Source of the DNA: NORP294 sp047627915 | Lineage (GTDB): Bacteria; Bacteroidota; Bacteroidia; Flavobacteriales_E; Vicingaceae | DNA length: 17,824 nt | Reading direction: 5' to 3' | Assembly: GCA_047627915.1 (NCBI GenBank) | Contig: JBLHTZ010000048.1 | Location: 1 to 17,824 of the forward strand | Part shown: in pieces, positions 1-7,596 of the stretch | Numbering within the stretch: position 1 is the first letter of the stretch | How the letters are laid out: each line of letters starts with the position of its first letter | Program-made: the position numbers and the translations under genes | Notes under the pieces: model-generated | Seen by the model: only the letters and a program-made list of their open reading frames with translations | What the model was told of the DNA's origin: nothing | Database searches by the model: none

Positions 1-18
1 GTAGCTTTTTCGATTTTG

Positions 19-91
19 TGACTCGTCTGGGGTTCGAACCCAGGACCCCATCCTTAAAAGGGACGTGCTCTACCAGCTGAGCTAACGAGTC
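19..91 (-). tRNA. tRNA-Lys (anticodon TTT)
   Basis: Read on the minus strand, this 73-nt stretch folds as a full cloverleaf. The 7-bp acceptor stem is GACTCGT/ACGAGTC with discriminator A, the D stem is GCTC/GAGC, the anticodon stem is CGTCC/GGATG with one G-T pair, and the T arm is CTGGG-TTCGAAC-CCCAG. The anticodon loop CTTTTAA places TTT at positions 34-36, which decodes lysine AAA/AAG. CCA is not encoded: CAA follows the discriminator, so the end must be added after transcription, as is common in this phylum. A strong promoter lies just upstream. Confidence 0.97.
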
Positions 92-107
92 ATTTTTTTT
101 CGGACGG

Positions 108-138
108 CAAAGATAACCGTCAAGATTAATATGACAAA
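108..138 (-). promoter_or_regulatory. promoter of tRNA-Lys
   Basis: On the minus strand, TTTG (135-138) is followed after exactly 19 nt by TATCTTTG (108-115). This is a full match to the Bacteroidota primary sigma consensus TTTG-N19-TAnnTTTG. The expected transcription start near 101 leaves a leader of about 10 nt before the tRNA 5' end at 91. A 5-bp inverted repeat, GACGG (103-107) and CCGTC (117-121), flanks the -7 box symmetrically; whether it matters is unknown. Confidence 0.85.
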
Positions 139-159
139 GATTTTTGGTCTTTTTTTTTC

Positions 160-187
160 AAAAAAAACACTATTTTTTTGACGTGTT
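160..187 (-). terminator. possible weak terminator of the GNAT gene
   Basis: Just past the stop codon of the acyltransferase gene, the minus-strand transcript can pair AACAC (from 183-187) with GTGTT (from 166-170), followed by eight or so U residues (160-167). The stem is only 5 bp with a loop of about 12 nt, so this is a weak candidate. The neighbourhood is rich in A and T homopolymers, which can mimic such structures. Confidence 0.3.
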
Positions 188-197
188 GAAAATCAGA

Positions 198-1358
198 CTA
201 GTTAATTATTTTTGCGCGAGTAAAAACAGCCTCCCGATCCATTAAAAAACGATAAGTCGCAAGGGTTCTTAGTTTAGTTGCGCCCAGGTTTTCAATAACA
301 TGAATCATTTTAGGGTTAAAATCGCCAATCCAGGTAATAACTACATCCTTATAGCTTCCATTTGCATTTACGACGCGTTTACACTCATCAAAAATGGCAC
401 CTTCTAAGCCTTTTCCTTGAAAGTCTGGATCAATGCCAAATGCCAAGCCAAAGAAGGTAGTACAGGTTCCTTTAAGTTTATGATATAAAAACTTCAATTT
501 GCCCCACCAGTTTAGATTACCATTAATGTATTTGAATATTTGATTGATTTCAGGTAACGCTATAAAAAAGCCAACAGGGCGACCATCGTAATAAGCAAAG
601 TGAATTAGTTCCTCGTCTAAAATGGGCTTAATCGTTTTCATAATGGTCATAGCTTGACGCTTTTCCATTCCGGCAAATCCTTCGTGTTTTAACCAAGCCC
701 TATTGTAAATGGTTCTGAAGTCCTCAGCATACTTTTCCAAGTTGTTTTTTTTGATGGTATCAAAAGTGAATTTTGGATCTCTTCGAATTCTGTTAGACTT
801 TTCTTTGAGCAGTGGAATTAATTCATCAGTTGTATTACGATAGAATATAAACTGTTCGTAGTATTTCTTAAATCCATAGTTTTCAAAAAATGGAACATAA
901 TATGCAGGATTGTAATTTTGATTGTAATAGGGAGGAAAGTCAAAATTTTCAGTAATCAACCCCCAATACTTATCCTTTTCTCCAAAATTTACAGGACCTT
1001 CGATGGTATCCATTCCTTTGCTCTCTATCCATTTCTTAGCAGTATCAAATAAAGTAAATGCTGCTTCTTCATCTTTAATACATTCGAAAAAACCGACGCC
1101 ACCAATCTTGGTATTTGACTTTTTATTCGCTTTTTCGTTGATAAAGGCCGCAATTCGACCTATCGTTTTGCCTTCTTTTTGAAGAATCCAACGGACTGCT
1201 TCCCCGTGTCTAAAAAACTTGTTGTGTTTTTTATTAAACACTTTATCAATATCTTGCTTCAGGTGAGGTACCCAATTTTTATCATTTTTGTAAATGTTAA
1301 AAGGCAGTTGGTAAAATTCTTTTTCAGTTTTCCCGTCATTAACCGTTGAGATTGTCAT
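198..1358 (-). CDS. GNAT-like acyltransferase, conserved Bacteroidota family
   Basis: The protein (386 residues from the start chosen here) resembles large single-chain GNAT-fold proteins of Bacteroidota, usually annotated only as N-acetyltransferase or hypothetical. The acyl-CoA pyrophosphate-binding loop appears as Q314-G-K-G317 after the strand GIDPDF. It is followed by the WIGDFNP segment and an N-x-x-M...E-N-L-G-A stretch (about 348-360) typical of the end of the GNAT fold. The N-terminal half carries FFRHGEAVRW and GRIAAFI segments, which look like a second GNAT-related half. No signal peptide or membrane segment is seen, so it should be cytoplasmic. The frame is open ten codons further upstream to 1388, but the ATG at 1358 is preferred: the extension is low-complexity, family alignment should begin near MTIST, and the likely -7 box at 1386-1393 overlaps the upstream extension. 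The substrate cannot be told from sequence. It is divergent from the SDR gene. Confidence 0.75.
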   Translation of the reverse strand: MTISTVNDGKTEKEFYQLPFNIYKNDKNWVPHLKQDIDKVFNKKHNKFFRHGEAVRWILQKEGKTIGRIAAFINEKANKKSNTKIGGVGFFECIKDEEAAFTLFDTAKKWIESKGMDTIEGPVNFGEKDKYWGLITENFDFPPYYNQNYNPAYYVPFFENYGFKKYYEQFIFYRNTTDELIPLLKEKSNRIRRDPKFTFDTIKKNNLEKYAEDFRTIYNRAWLKHEGFAGMEKRQAMTIMKTIKPILDEELIHFAYYDGRPVGFFIALPEINQIFKYINGNLNWWGKLKFLYHKLKGTCTTFFGLAFGIDPDFQGKGLEGAIFDECKRVVNANGSYKDVVITWIGDFNPKMIHVIENLGATKLRTLATYRFLMDREAVFTRAKIIN

Positions 1359-1374
1359 GCTTAGTTTAAATTTG
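1346..1374 (+). promoter_or_regulatory. promoter of the SDR-aroK pair
   Basis: On the plus strand, TTG (1346-1348) and TAAATTTG (1367-1374) are separated by 18 nt. The -7 box is a perfect TAnnTTTG. The start of transcription would lie near 1381, giving a leader of about 38 nt to the SDR start at 1419. The promoter lies over the first codons of the divergent acyltransferase gene. Confidence 0.6.
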
Positions 1375-1385
1375 AAAATACAAAA

Positions 1386-1393
1386 CAAAACTA
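1386..1393 (-). promoter_or_regulatory. -7 box of the GNAT gene
   Basis: TAGTTTTG on the minus strand is a perfect TAnnTTTG box placed 28 nt before the preferred ATG at 1358. No TTG at the right distance upstream is visible, so the -33 element is missing or poor. The box overlaps the left arm of the inverted repeat at 1388-1407. Confidence 0.5.
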
Positions 1394-1407
1394 AGAAAGC
1401 TTAGTTT
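1388..1407. repeat. 8-bp perfect inverted repeat between divergent genes
   Basis: AAACTAAG (1388-1395) and CTTAGTTT (1400-1407) are perfect reverse complements around the loop AAAG. The repeat overlaps the minus-strand -7 box and falls inside the expected leader of the plus-strand transcript, 11 nt before the SDR start. It could be an operator or a leader hairpin. The structure is seen directly; a function is inference. Confidence 0.6.
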
Positions 1408-1418
1408 AGTAAAGAAGT

Positions 1419-2225
1419 ATGAAAAACAAGGTTGTAATAGTTACAGGCGCTTCTTCCGGCATAGGAAGGGCAACTGCGTTGTATTTTGCCAAAAAGGGCT
1501 CCAACGTAGTACTTGCTGCCCGTTCGGCAGGCAAATTGAATACTGTAGAGGAAGAAATTTCTAAATTAGGTGGATCTTGCCTTTGCGTACCATGTGATGT
1601 TTCAAAACCTGCTGATTGTGAAAATTTAATTTCAAAAACAATCGAAACGTTCCAACAGATTGATGTACTAATTAATAACGCTGGTATTTCAATGCGCGCC
1701 ATTTTTAATGAAACGGATTTGCACGTTATTCGAGAAGTAATGGATATTAACTTTTTCGGGATGGTGAATTGCACGAAGTATGCGCTACCTTATATTCTGA
1801 AAAATAAAGGAAGTGTTGTTGGTGTTTCTTCCATTGCAGGGTATGTAGGTTTACCTGCAAGAACAGGGTATTCTGCTTCAAAGTATGCCATGCATGGTTT
1901 TTTAGATGCCTTGCGCATTGAAAACATTGAAAAGGGGTTGCATGTCTTAGTTGCCTGCCCCGGGTTTACTGCCTCAAATATCAGGACCTCAGCATTAACT
2001 GCAGACGGAACCGCTCAAGGGGAGTCTCCTCGGTCAGAGGCAAAAATGATGCAACCAGAGGAAGTAGCTGAAGATATATACAAAAGCATCGTTAGTAGAG
2101 ACCAAAGTTTGGTGTTGACTGGAGAAGGGAAATTAGCTGTTTTTCTTTCAAAATGGGCTCCAAAAGTTTTACAACGGGTGGTATTCAGAGAAATGAAAAA
2201 GGAACCCGATTCACCATTGAAATGA
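1419..2225 (+). CDS. short-chain dehydrogenase/reductase (classical SDR)
   Basis: This is a 268-residue NAD(P)-dependent oxidoreductase of the classical SDR family, with a Rossmann fold and no signal peptide. Visible motifs are the cofactor-binding TGASSGIG (9-16), D60-V61, NNAG (86-89), and the catalytic tetrad N111, S138, Y151 and K155 in YSASK. The PG motif follows at 181-182. Arg at 35 after the second beta strand (AAR) suggests NADPH preference, which is inference. The sequence resembles the DHRS7-like subgroup of SDRs, but the substrate is not predictable. The TGA stop overlaps the ATG of aroK in ATGA, so the two are translationally coupled. No pathway link between them is evident beyond that. 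Confidence 0.93.
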   Translation: MKNKVVIVTGASSGIGRATALYFAKKGSNVVLAARSAGKLNTVEEEISKLGGSCLCVPCDVSKPADCENLISKTIETFQQIDVLINNAGISMRAIFNETDLHVIREVMDINFFGMVNCTKYALPYILKNKGSVVGVSSIAGYVGLPARTGYSASKYAMHGFLDALRIENIEKGLHVLVACPGFTASNIRTSALTADGTAQGESPRSEAKMMQPEEVAEDIYKSIVSRDQSLVLTGEGKLAVFLSKWAPKVLQRVVFREMKKEPDSPLK

Positions 2226-2728
2226 ATTATCCCATTTTTCTAATTGGGTTTATGGCTTCGGGTAAGACGTCGAAGGGGCGAAAATTAGCTAGAAAAGTCA
2301 ACATTCCTTTCGTAGACTTAGACCAAATAATTGAAGAACAAGAAAACCTAACCATTTCCAGTATTTTCAAAAACAAAGGAGAGGAGTATTTTAGACAGGT
2401 AGAAGCCGAAGTTCTAAGATCAATACCAAAAAACGAGAAAGCAATTGTAGCTTTAGGAGGAGGAACACCTTGCTTTCATGATAATATGAAATACATCAAC
2501 AGTGTAGGAGCCTCAATTTACCTGAAACGATCTGAATCTAGAATTCTTGGTCGGTTGCGACAAAGCAAACAAAAAAGGCCTTTGGTAGCTAATTTGTCAG
2601 ATGCAGAACTGAAGACATTTATAACGGAAAGATTACTTCAAAGAAGTGCTGATTATGAGAAAGCGACGGTAATTTTTAATGCAGATGATAATCAATTATC
2701 TGACCTGTTACAAGTGCTAATGGATTAG
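2222..2728 (+). CDS. aroK: shikimate kinase
   Basis: The product (168 residues, typical length) phosphorylates shikimate at the 3-hydroxyl with ATP, the fifth step of the shikimate pathway to chorismate and aromatic amino acids. The Walker A loop is GFMASGKTS (9-17). Shikimate-binding residues fall in the expected places: D34 in VDLD, R58 in FRQVE, GGG at 79-81, and R141 in the ERLLQRSADYE helix. R119 in KRPL is the lid arginine. An upstream ATG at 2153 in the same frame lies deep inside the SDR gene and adds 23 residues absent from the family. The ATG at 2222, overlapping the SDR stop as ATGA, is therefore the start. No other aromatic-pathway gene is in the window. Confidence 0.95.
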   Translation: MNYPIFLIGFMASGKTSKGRKLARKVNIPFVDLDQIIEEQENLTISSIFKNKGEEYFRQVEAEVLRSIPKNEKAIVALGGGTPCFHDNMKYINSVGASIYLKRSESRILGRLRQSKQKRPLVANLSDAELKTFITERLLQRSADYEKATVIFNADDNQLSDLLQVLMD

Positions 2729-2760
2729 CTCACTTTTTGAATGCTGTAAGCAGTCTATTA

Positions 2761-4002
2761 TTAATTTTTATAAATCCAACTGATTGGGTCCAATTTTATC
2801 GCCTTTCCCGACCCCTGTGCTTTCCAAATTTCGAAGTGCATCGTTGATGTGTTTTCGCCACTTTCGTTCATTAGAACTCCTAAATCTTGTTTGGTGGTAA
2901 GTTTATCTCCTGAAGAGACAAAAACTTCTTTGAAGTAAGAGTAAAGTGTGAAATACTCACCGTGGTTAACTAACACCACTTTGCCTTGGCCAGGAATAAT
3001 TATAACATTTGAAACGGTTCCGTTAAAGCTTGACCTTCCTATATTTCCTTTTCTAGTGGAAATGTCAATTCCATTGTTTTGCACGGTAACATTCGCTAGG
3101 GTAGGGTGTGCGTTATCTCCAAACTTAGAAACAATAACACCTTCTGTAACCGGCCAAGGTAACTTTCCCTTATTTGTTGTGAAAGAGTTGCTCAATTCAC
3201 GTGCTTCGGGTGTCATAGGGAAACCTTTTTCCGATTTTCCTTTTTTTGCAGCAGCTTCTCTTGCTTTTCGAATTTCTTCTGCAATTATTCTTTCAATAGC
3301 AGCATCAACCTTCTTTTGATCTCTTCTCTTTTTATCCAATTGAGACTTCAGTTCCTTTTCTTTTCCTTTCAAGCTTGAAACGACGTTTTCCTTTTTAGAC
3401 TTCTCTGAAGCTAAAGCATTTCTTTCGTTCAACTCCGCTTTTAGTAAACCCTCGTTACTTTTTCGGATAGCTTCCAATAGCTTGATTTGCTCATCAATTT
3501 CAAGTTGTTCTTTCTTAATTCGCTCGGCTTGCTCTTGACGAAACCTTGCATACTGCTGAAAATATTTGAGACGCTTGTATGCCTGATTAAAGTTATTTGC
3601 AGAAAAAAGAAACATTAATTTGTTGTAATCGCTCCTATTTTTATAGGCTTTACGAATCATTTCAGCATATTCAGACTTTAAATCTGTTAAGTTAGATTCA
3701 AGACTGTCCACAGTTGAGACTTGAGTTGCGATGCTGTCATTTAATAGTTTAATTTCCTGTTCAATGGTTTGAATAAGTATTTGCCGTGAAGAGATCTTTT
3801 TATTCAACTGTTGCAATTGACTTAAAGATGTTTTCTTTGTTTTTTCAGTCTCTTCCAAAAGCTTATTGGTGTACTGAATTTCTTGTTGGAGCTTTTTTTT
3901 CTTATTCTGCAACGAACTTTTAGATTGAGCAAAGCTGTTCAGTAGGATTCCACCAAACAAGAAGAACAATAGAAATACTTGTTTAATAAAATACCTGTTC
4001 AT
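2761..4002 (-). CDS. EnvC-like murein hydrolase activator (degenerate M23/LytM)
   Basis: This is a 413-residue exported protein. It has a signal peptide (about 1-26, hydrophobic core VFLLFFLFGGILL, cleavage after SFAQ), long coiled coils (about 28-130 and 150-255), and a C-terminal LytM/M23 domain (about 287-409). The domain is degenerate when compared with the S. aureus LytM metal site. The first ligand His is N309, D313 is kept, the YAH histidine is Y356, the first His of HxH is T387 and only H389 remains. This pattern fits EnvC-type proteins, which activate cell-wall amidases during division instead of cutting peptidoglycan themselves. That role is inferred from family and architecture. 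The gene is last in the run and overlaps the DUF4292 gene by 20 nt. No amidase gene is nearby. Confidence 0.88.
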   Translation of the reverse strand: MNRYFIKQVFLLFFLFGGILLNSFAQSKSSLQNKKKKLQQEIQYTNKLLEETEKTKKTSLSQLQQLNKKISSRQILIQTIEQEIKLLNDSIATQVSTVDSLESNLTDLKSEYAEMIRKAYKNRSDYNKLMFLFSANNFNQAYKRLKYFQQYARFRQEQAERIKKEQLEIDEQIKLLEAIRKSNEGLLKAELNERNALASEKSKKENVVSSLKGKEKELKSQLDKKRRDQKKVDAAIERIIAEEIRKAREAAAKKGKSEKGFPMTPEARELSNSFTTNKGKLPWPVTEGVIVSKFGDNAHPTLANVTVQNNGIDISTRKGNIGRSSFNGTVSNVIIIPGQGKVVLVNHGEYFTLYSYFKEVFVSSGDKLTTKQDLGVLMNESGENTSTMHFEIWKAQGSGKAIKLDPISWIYKN

Positions 4003-4804
4003 ATTTGGATGAAATGTTGAATGAGAATTTTAAAGGACCTTCCAAAGATACTTTAGAATATTGTAAATTGACCTTCGCAGGCCTTTCAGATTGGAAGTCA
4101 AAGTTTAAAATACTAGGTAACGACTGATTTTCGACGGCTATAAATTTATCATACTTGCCAGTCAGAAAACGATTTGCTGTTAAATCTGAAAAAATAAAAT
4201 TACTCACCTTGAAACTACTCTGGTCTACCCAAAGGCTGACCACTTCCTCTTTTTGTTTTTCAATTCGCTCAGGCTTTTCTTCCACATTCTTAACTTTTCT
4301 CTTTTTCAAGTTACCAAGGTAATATTGGTTTTTATCAATTGAAAGCTTAACTTTTTCATCGTGCTCAAAATCGATGGCGTTACCTATTAAAATCGCTTGA
4401 ATTGTACTGAATTCCAATTCTAAATTAAATCGCTTATTGATATACTCATAATCTCCAACAAAAAAGTTACGGTCTATCCTGTTCATGACTTTTATTGAAT
4501 CTCTAGTAATCATTACCCGAGCAACTTCAATGCCTAAAGCAGGAGTGATGGAAACCCATATTAAGCTATCCTTTCGAATGCGAATATTTGCTTTAAAAGG
4601 TGTCTTCTTACCATCTTGATACAATTGAACTCCTGCTTTTAAAGAAAGATGCTCAAATTTAAATTCATTCAGATCCAATTGCTGAAGAAGATATTCAGTT
4701 TTATTCACTTTTAGGTCCTTCTTCTTGGCTTTTTGTTGCAGTTTACAAGCGGACAAAACCAAAAGAAGAAGAACAGGAAATAGGACTTTAAATCGACTAT
4801 TCAT
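3983..4804 (-). CDS. DUF4292 lipoprotein, possibly LolB-like
   Basis: This is a 273-residue lipoprotein. A hydrophobic signal (5-17) ends in the lipobox L17-S-A-C20, and lysine-rich residues follow the Cys. The body resembles the Bacteroidota DUF4292 family. Residues about 47-145 run as alternating beta strands (KADIRIRKDSLIWVS-like, then ALGIEVARVMI and a helix ending in ILIGN). This recalls the antiparallel barrel half of LolB and LolA, carriers that insert lipoproteins into the outer membrane. The LolB reading is inference from pattern and has not been tested. A lysine/glutamate-rich insert (about 167-189) interrupts the domain. The gene overlaps the TPR gene by 8 nt and the EnvC-like gene by 20 nt, so the three are probably translated together. 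Confidence 0.85.
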   Translation of the reverse strand: MNSRFKVLFPVLLLLVLSACKLQQKAKKKDLKVNKTEYLLQQLDLNEFKFEHLSLKAGVQLYQDGKKTPFKANIRIRKDSLIWVSITPALGIEVARVMITRDSIKVMNRIDRNFFVGDYEYINKRFNLELEFSTIQAILIGNAIDFEHDEKVKLSIDKNQYYLGNLKKRKVKNVEEKPERIEKQKEEVVSLWVDQSSFKVSNFIFSDLTANRFLTGKYDKFIAVENQSLPSILNFDFQSERPAKVNLQYSKVSLEGPLKFSFNISSKYEQVFY

Positions 4805-6527
4805 AATAAGTCTTATCTGTTATCTTTTTATCGATTGTTTTCGAGGTACTGCCTGCTTTTTTTGCTTTTTCCCAAAATTCTACGGCATTCTCAACCTCTC
4901 CTAGGTGAAATAAGATGTCTCCTTTATGTTCCAACACCTCACCGCTTGGTTCAGAAGAATTGTCAATGGCTTTGTTGATCCAAATCTTAGCATTTTTATA
5001 TTCTTTTAATTGAAAAAGAATCCAAGCATAGGTGTCTTGAAAAGAAGCCTGATTTGGTGCTAAATTATTTGATTTAGCTGACATTTGTTTCGCTTTATCC
5101 AAATTTTCATTTCGCAGTGAAAGGTAGTAGCTGTAATTGTTTAGTACTATTATATTTTTGGAATCAATGCTTAATGCTTGGTCGTAATTCTTGTCTGAAT
5201 TAACATTGTCATTTATTGCATGATATGCATCTCCCAAAGAGCTGTAAAATTGACTTTTCATAGCGGGGTTGTCCAAAACTAAGTCTTTACCCAATTCTAA
5301 ATACTCGATGGCATTCTCGTTCTTACCTTGTTGACTTAAGCCTATCCCATAGGTTAAATAAACGGTTGGTTGATTTGGAAAAAGCTCAATTGCTCGCTTA
5401 CTGTAATCGACTAATTTAGCTGTATCTCCTTGATCTGCAAAAATGTAAATCAATTGATTCCATACTGGAAAACGACTACTATCAAGTGAAATGGTTGTTA
5501 TGTACGATTGTTTAGCAGCTGCAATCTGATTGTCAAAATATTGAAAGTCTGCTAATAGGGCAAATGATTTTGCATTTTTAGGATGTGCTAACGCTATTTT
5601 ATGACATAAATCAATCCCTTCTTGCTTTTGTTCTTTATTCCTACTGTCAACATCATAAAACGTGAGTAAATATTTTATTTTCTCATCAATGTTCATTTCC
5701 GGATTTAAAAATGCCTTACCCAAACTTTCCAGGTATTTCTCATTTTCTCCATCTTGCCTGTAAAATTCTGCCATAGAAAATTGCATTCTGTAATTGGTAG
5801 AATCCAATAGTTGCATTTTTTCATACACCTTTAAGGCTTCTTCTTTCCTTCCATTTAAGGCGTATGTGTCGGCTAGCGCACCGTAATAGTTGATTTCATT
5901 AGGGTAGGTGTCAATCAGTTTTTGAATTTCAGCAGCTGCGGCATCTACATCGTTATTCGATAGGTGAACTCTTTGCTTTAAAAAAGAAACTTCTTCCGTT
6001 ACTCCTAATTCTTCCTCAATTTGATTTATAACGACCAAACCTTCATCTTTTTTCCCATTGTTTAATAAAAGTTGGGCTAACTCATATTTTAACTCTATTC
6101 GTTTGGGTTCTTTTTCTATCAGCCCTTTAAATTCCTCTATGGCCTTATTGGTTTGTCCCAAATCCCTGAGAGCAGTTGCATACGAAAGACGAAACCAGTA
6201 ATTTGATTCGTCATATTTTACTGCTGTTTCATATTGCTCCAATGCTAATTGAGGTTTTTCTTGTAGGCTATAAATATTTCCTAACTCATAGTGCGCAGCA
6301 GCACTATTGGGGTTTAGGTCCAAGGCTTTTTGGTATAACTTTTCAGAAGACTCAAAGTTTCCAAGAATCTTTTCCTTTGCAGCATCGGCATACGTTTCAC
6401 CAAATAAAATACTGCGTATCTCAGATTTATCCTGCCCATTTTCCTTCGGCAATTGAGCCGCATTTTTAGAACTGGAGCATGACCACAAGAGAAATACCGT
6501 AAATATGGATAGTATGAGTTGTCGCAT
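4797..6527 (-). CDS. TPR-repeat lipoprotein
   Basis: This is a 576-residue lipoprotein with a short signal and lipobox L14-W-S-C17 followed by SSSK. Most of the rest is tandem tetratricopeptide repeats, recognisable from about residue 50 onward by the spacing of A/G-x-x-Y and P-x-N positions (for example Y66-QKALDLNPNSA and the following AHYELGNIY). Later repeats near 430-540 are also clear. TPR arrays are protein-binding scaffolds; the partner is unknown. Because of the lipobox it should sit in the outer membrane facing the periplasm, although Bacteroidota can also export such proteins to the surface. It starts 4 nt after the nucleotidyltransferase stop and overlaps the DUF4292 gene, which implies shared function in the envelope. 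Confidence 0.9.
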   Translation of the reverse strand: MRQLILSIFTVFLLWSCSSSKNAAQLPKENGQDKSEIRSILFGETYADAAKEKILGNFESSEKLYQKALDLNPNSAAAHYELGNIYSLQEKPQLALEQYETAVKYDESNYWFRLSYATALRDLGQTNKAIEEFKGLIEKEPKRIELKYELAQLLLNNGKKDEGLVVINQIEEELGVTEEVSFLKQRVHLSNNDVDAAAAEIQKLIDTYPNEINYYGALADTYALNGRKEEALKVYEKMQLLDSTNYRMQFSMAEFYRQDGENEKYLESLGKAFLNPEMNIDEKIKYLLTFYDVDSRNKEQKQEGIDLCHKIALAHPKNAKSFALLADFQYFDNQIAAAKQSYITTISLDSSRFPVWNQLIYIFADQGDTAKLVDYSKRAIELFPNQPTVYLTYGIGLSQQGKNENAIEYLELGKDLVLDNPAMKSQFYSSLGDAYHAINDNVNSDKNYDQALSIDSKNIIVLNNYSYYLSLRNENLDKAKQMSAKSNNLAPNQASFQDTYAWILFQLKEYKNAKIWINKAIDNSSEPSGEVLEHKGDILFHLGEVENAVEFWEKAKKAGSTSKTIDKKITDKTYYE

Positions 6528-6531
6528 TTAA

Positions 6532-7530
6532 TTATAGCTCGTTGTAATCACCTATGCTAATCTGTTTTGCTGATTTATTGATCTTTACCTTGTTTCCAAC
6601 CATTGAATTGGTAAAGTTCAGGCCTTTAATAGATGTATCGTTCTGTATAATGGAATTTGAAATTATTGCATTTTCTATCGTGGTATTTGTACCTACAGAA
6701 ACGTGAGGTCCTATTACGCAGTTTTTTAAACTCACGTTTTCTCCAACATAACAAGGTTCAATAATGATGGCATTTTCAAGTCGAACCGAAGAGGAAACGA
6801 TATCTTGGTCCTTAATAAACTCCAAAACTCTCTGATTGGTATTTACAGTTGCATCTTTATTTCCGCAATCTAACCATTCTATTACTTGGCCGGGAGCAAA
6901 TTTAGTTCCGGCAGCTTTCATTCTTTCTAAGGCATCAGTGATCTGATATTCACCCTTGTCCATCATTTTGTTATCAATCAGGTACTGTAGGTTGTCTCTC
7001 AGGTATTCTCCATCTTTAAAATAATAAATACCAATAATCGCTAAATCAGAAACAAACTCCTGTGGTTTTTCTATAAAGTCAGTAATGTTATTATCTGCAT
7101 CCAGTTTTACTACTCCAAATGCTTTTGGGTCAGCAACTTGTTGAACCCAAATTATACCGTCTTTAGAATCGTCTAATTTAAAATCGGCTCTAAATAGTGT
7201 GTCAGCAAAAGCAACAATTGTTTTTCCTCCCATCATTTCTTTAGCGCACAAAATTGCGTGAGCTGTTCCCAAAGCTTCTTCTTGGTAATAGATGTTTCCT
7301 TTTGCTCCTAAACTTTCTGCAACTTGAATCAAGTGCTCTTCTACTTCTTTTCCAAAGTCCCCAATAATAAAACCAATCTCTTCAATTGGCTCATCACAAA
7401 CTCCTGCAATGTCTTCAACTAAACGCTGAACAATTGGCTTTCCTGCTACAGGAACTAGCGGTTTTGGGACAGTTAGGGTGTGAGGTCTTAAGCGGCTTCC
7501 TCTACCAGCCATGGGTACAATAATCTTCAT
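6532..7530 (-). CDS. sugar-1-phosphate nucleotidyltransferase with left-handed beta-helix
   Basis: This 332-residue cytoplasmic enzyme most likely joins a sugar-1-phosphate to an NTP to give a nucleotide sugar. The N-terminal Rossmann-like domain has the signature GRGSRLRP (9-16) with K23 in VPKPL, LGTAHA (88-92), metal-binding D110 in FAD, FIEKP (152-156), GEYQITDAL (193-201) and EWLDCGN (218-224). The C-terminal part (about 245-325) shows hexapeptide-like turns, as in left-handed beta-helix tails (VGENVSL, IGPHVSVG). The sugar and nucleotide (glucose/dTTP, mannose/GTP or GlcNAc/UTP) cannot be decided from sequence. Its place between dut and a flippase suggests it feeds surface glycan synthesis. 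Confidence 0.9.
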   Translation of the reverse strand: MKIIVPMAGRGSRLRPHTLTVPKPLVPVAGKPIVQRLVEDIAGVCDEPIEEIGFIIGDFGKEVEEHLIQVAESLGAKGNIYYQEEALGTAHAILCAKEMMGGKTIVAFADTLFRADFKLDDSKDGIIWVQQVADPKAFGVVKLDADNNITDFIEKPQEFVSDLAIIGIYYFKDGEYLRDNLQYLIDNKMMDKGEYQITDALERMKAAGTKFAPGQVIEWLDCGNKDATVNTNQRVLEFIKDQDIVSSSVRLENAIIIEPCYVGENVSLKNCVIGPHVSVGTNTTIENAIISNSIIQNDTSIKGLNFTNSMVGNKVKINKSAKQISIGDYNEL

Positions 7531-7550
7531 GCTATAGCTTATTCATTTTG

Positions 7551-7579
7551 CGCATTTAAGTTACTTAAGCTCTTATGCG
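7551..7579. repeat. imperfect hairpin between dut and nucleotidyltransferase genes
   Basis: CGCAT (7551-7555) and ATGCG (7575-7579) enclose a second inverted repeat, TTAAG-TTA-CTTAA (7556-7568), with a six-base bulge (GCTCTT) on one side. It lies in the 66-nt gap, the longest gap in the dut-to-EnvC part of the run. No U-tract follows on the minus strand, so it is not a standard terminator. It could be a processing or stability element, or chance. Confidence 0.4.
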
Positions 7580-7596
7580 TCAATTCGATTGTTTCT

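Noticed and set aside
1406..1774. Minus-strand open frame of 122 codons
   Set aside because: It lies entirely antisense to the SDR gene, whose motifs are intact; the translation has no recognisable family features.
2729..2760. Bidirectional terminator between the convergent aroK and EnvC-like genes
   Set aside because: Only a 4-bp stem (TGCT-GTA-AGCA) is seen with no T-run on either side.
2948..3319. Plus-strand open frame of 123 codons
   Set aside because: It is antisense to the LytM domain of the EnvC-like gene and appears to be a shadow of its codon pattern.
6176..6469. Plus-strand open frame of 97 codons
   Set aside because: Antisense to the TPR lipoprotein; no promoter and no family signal.
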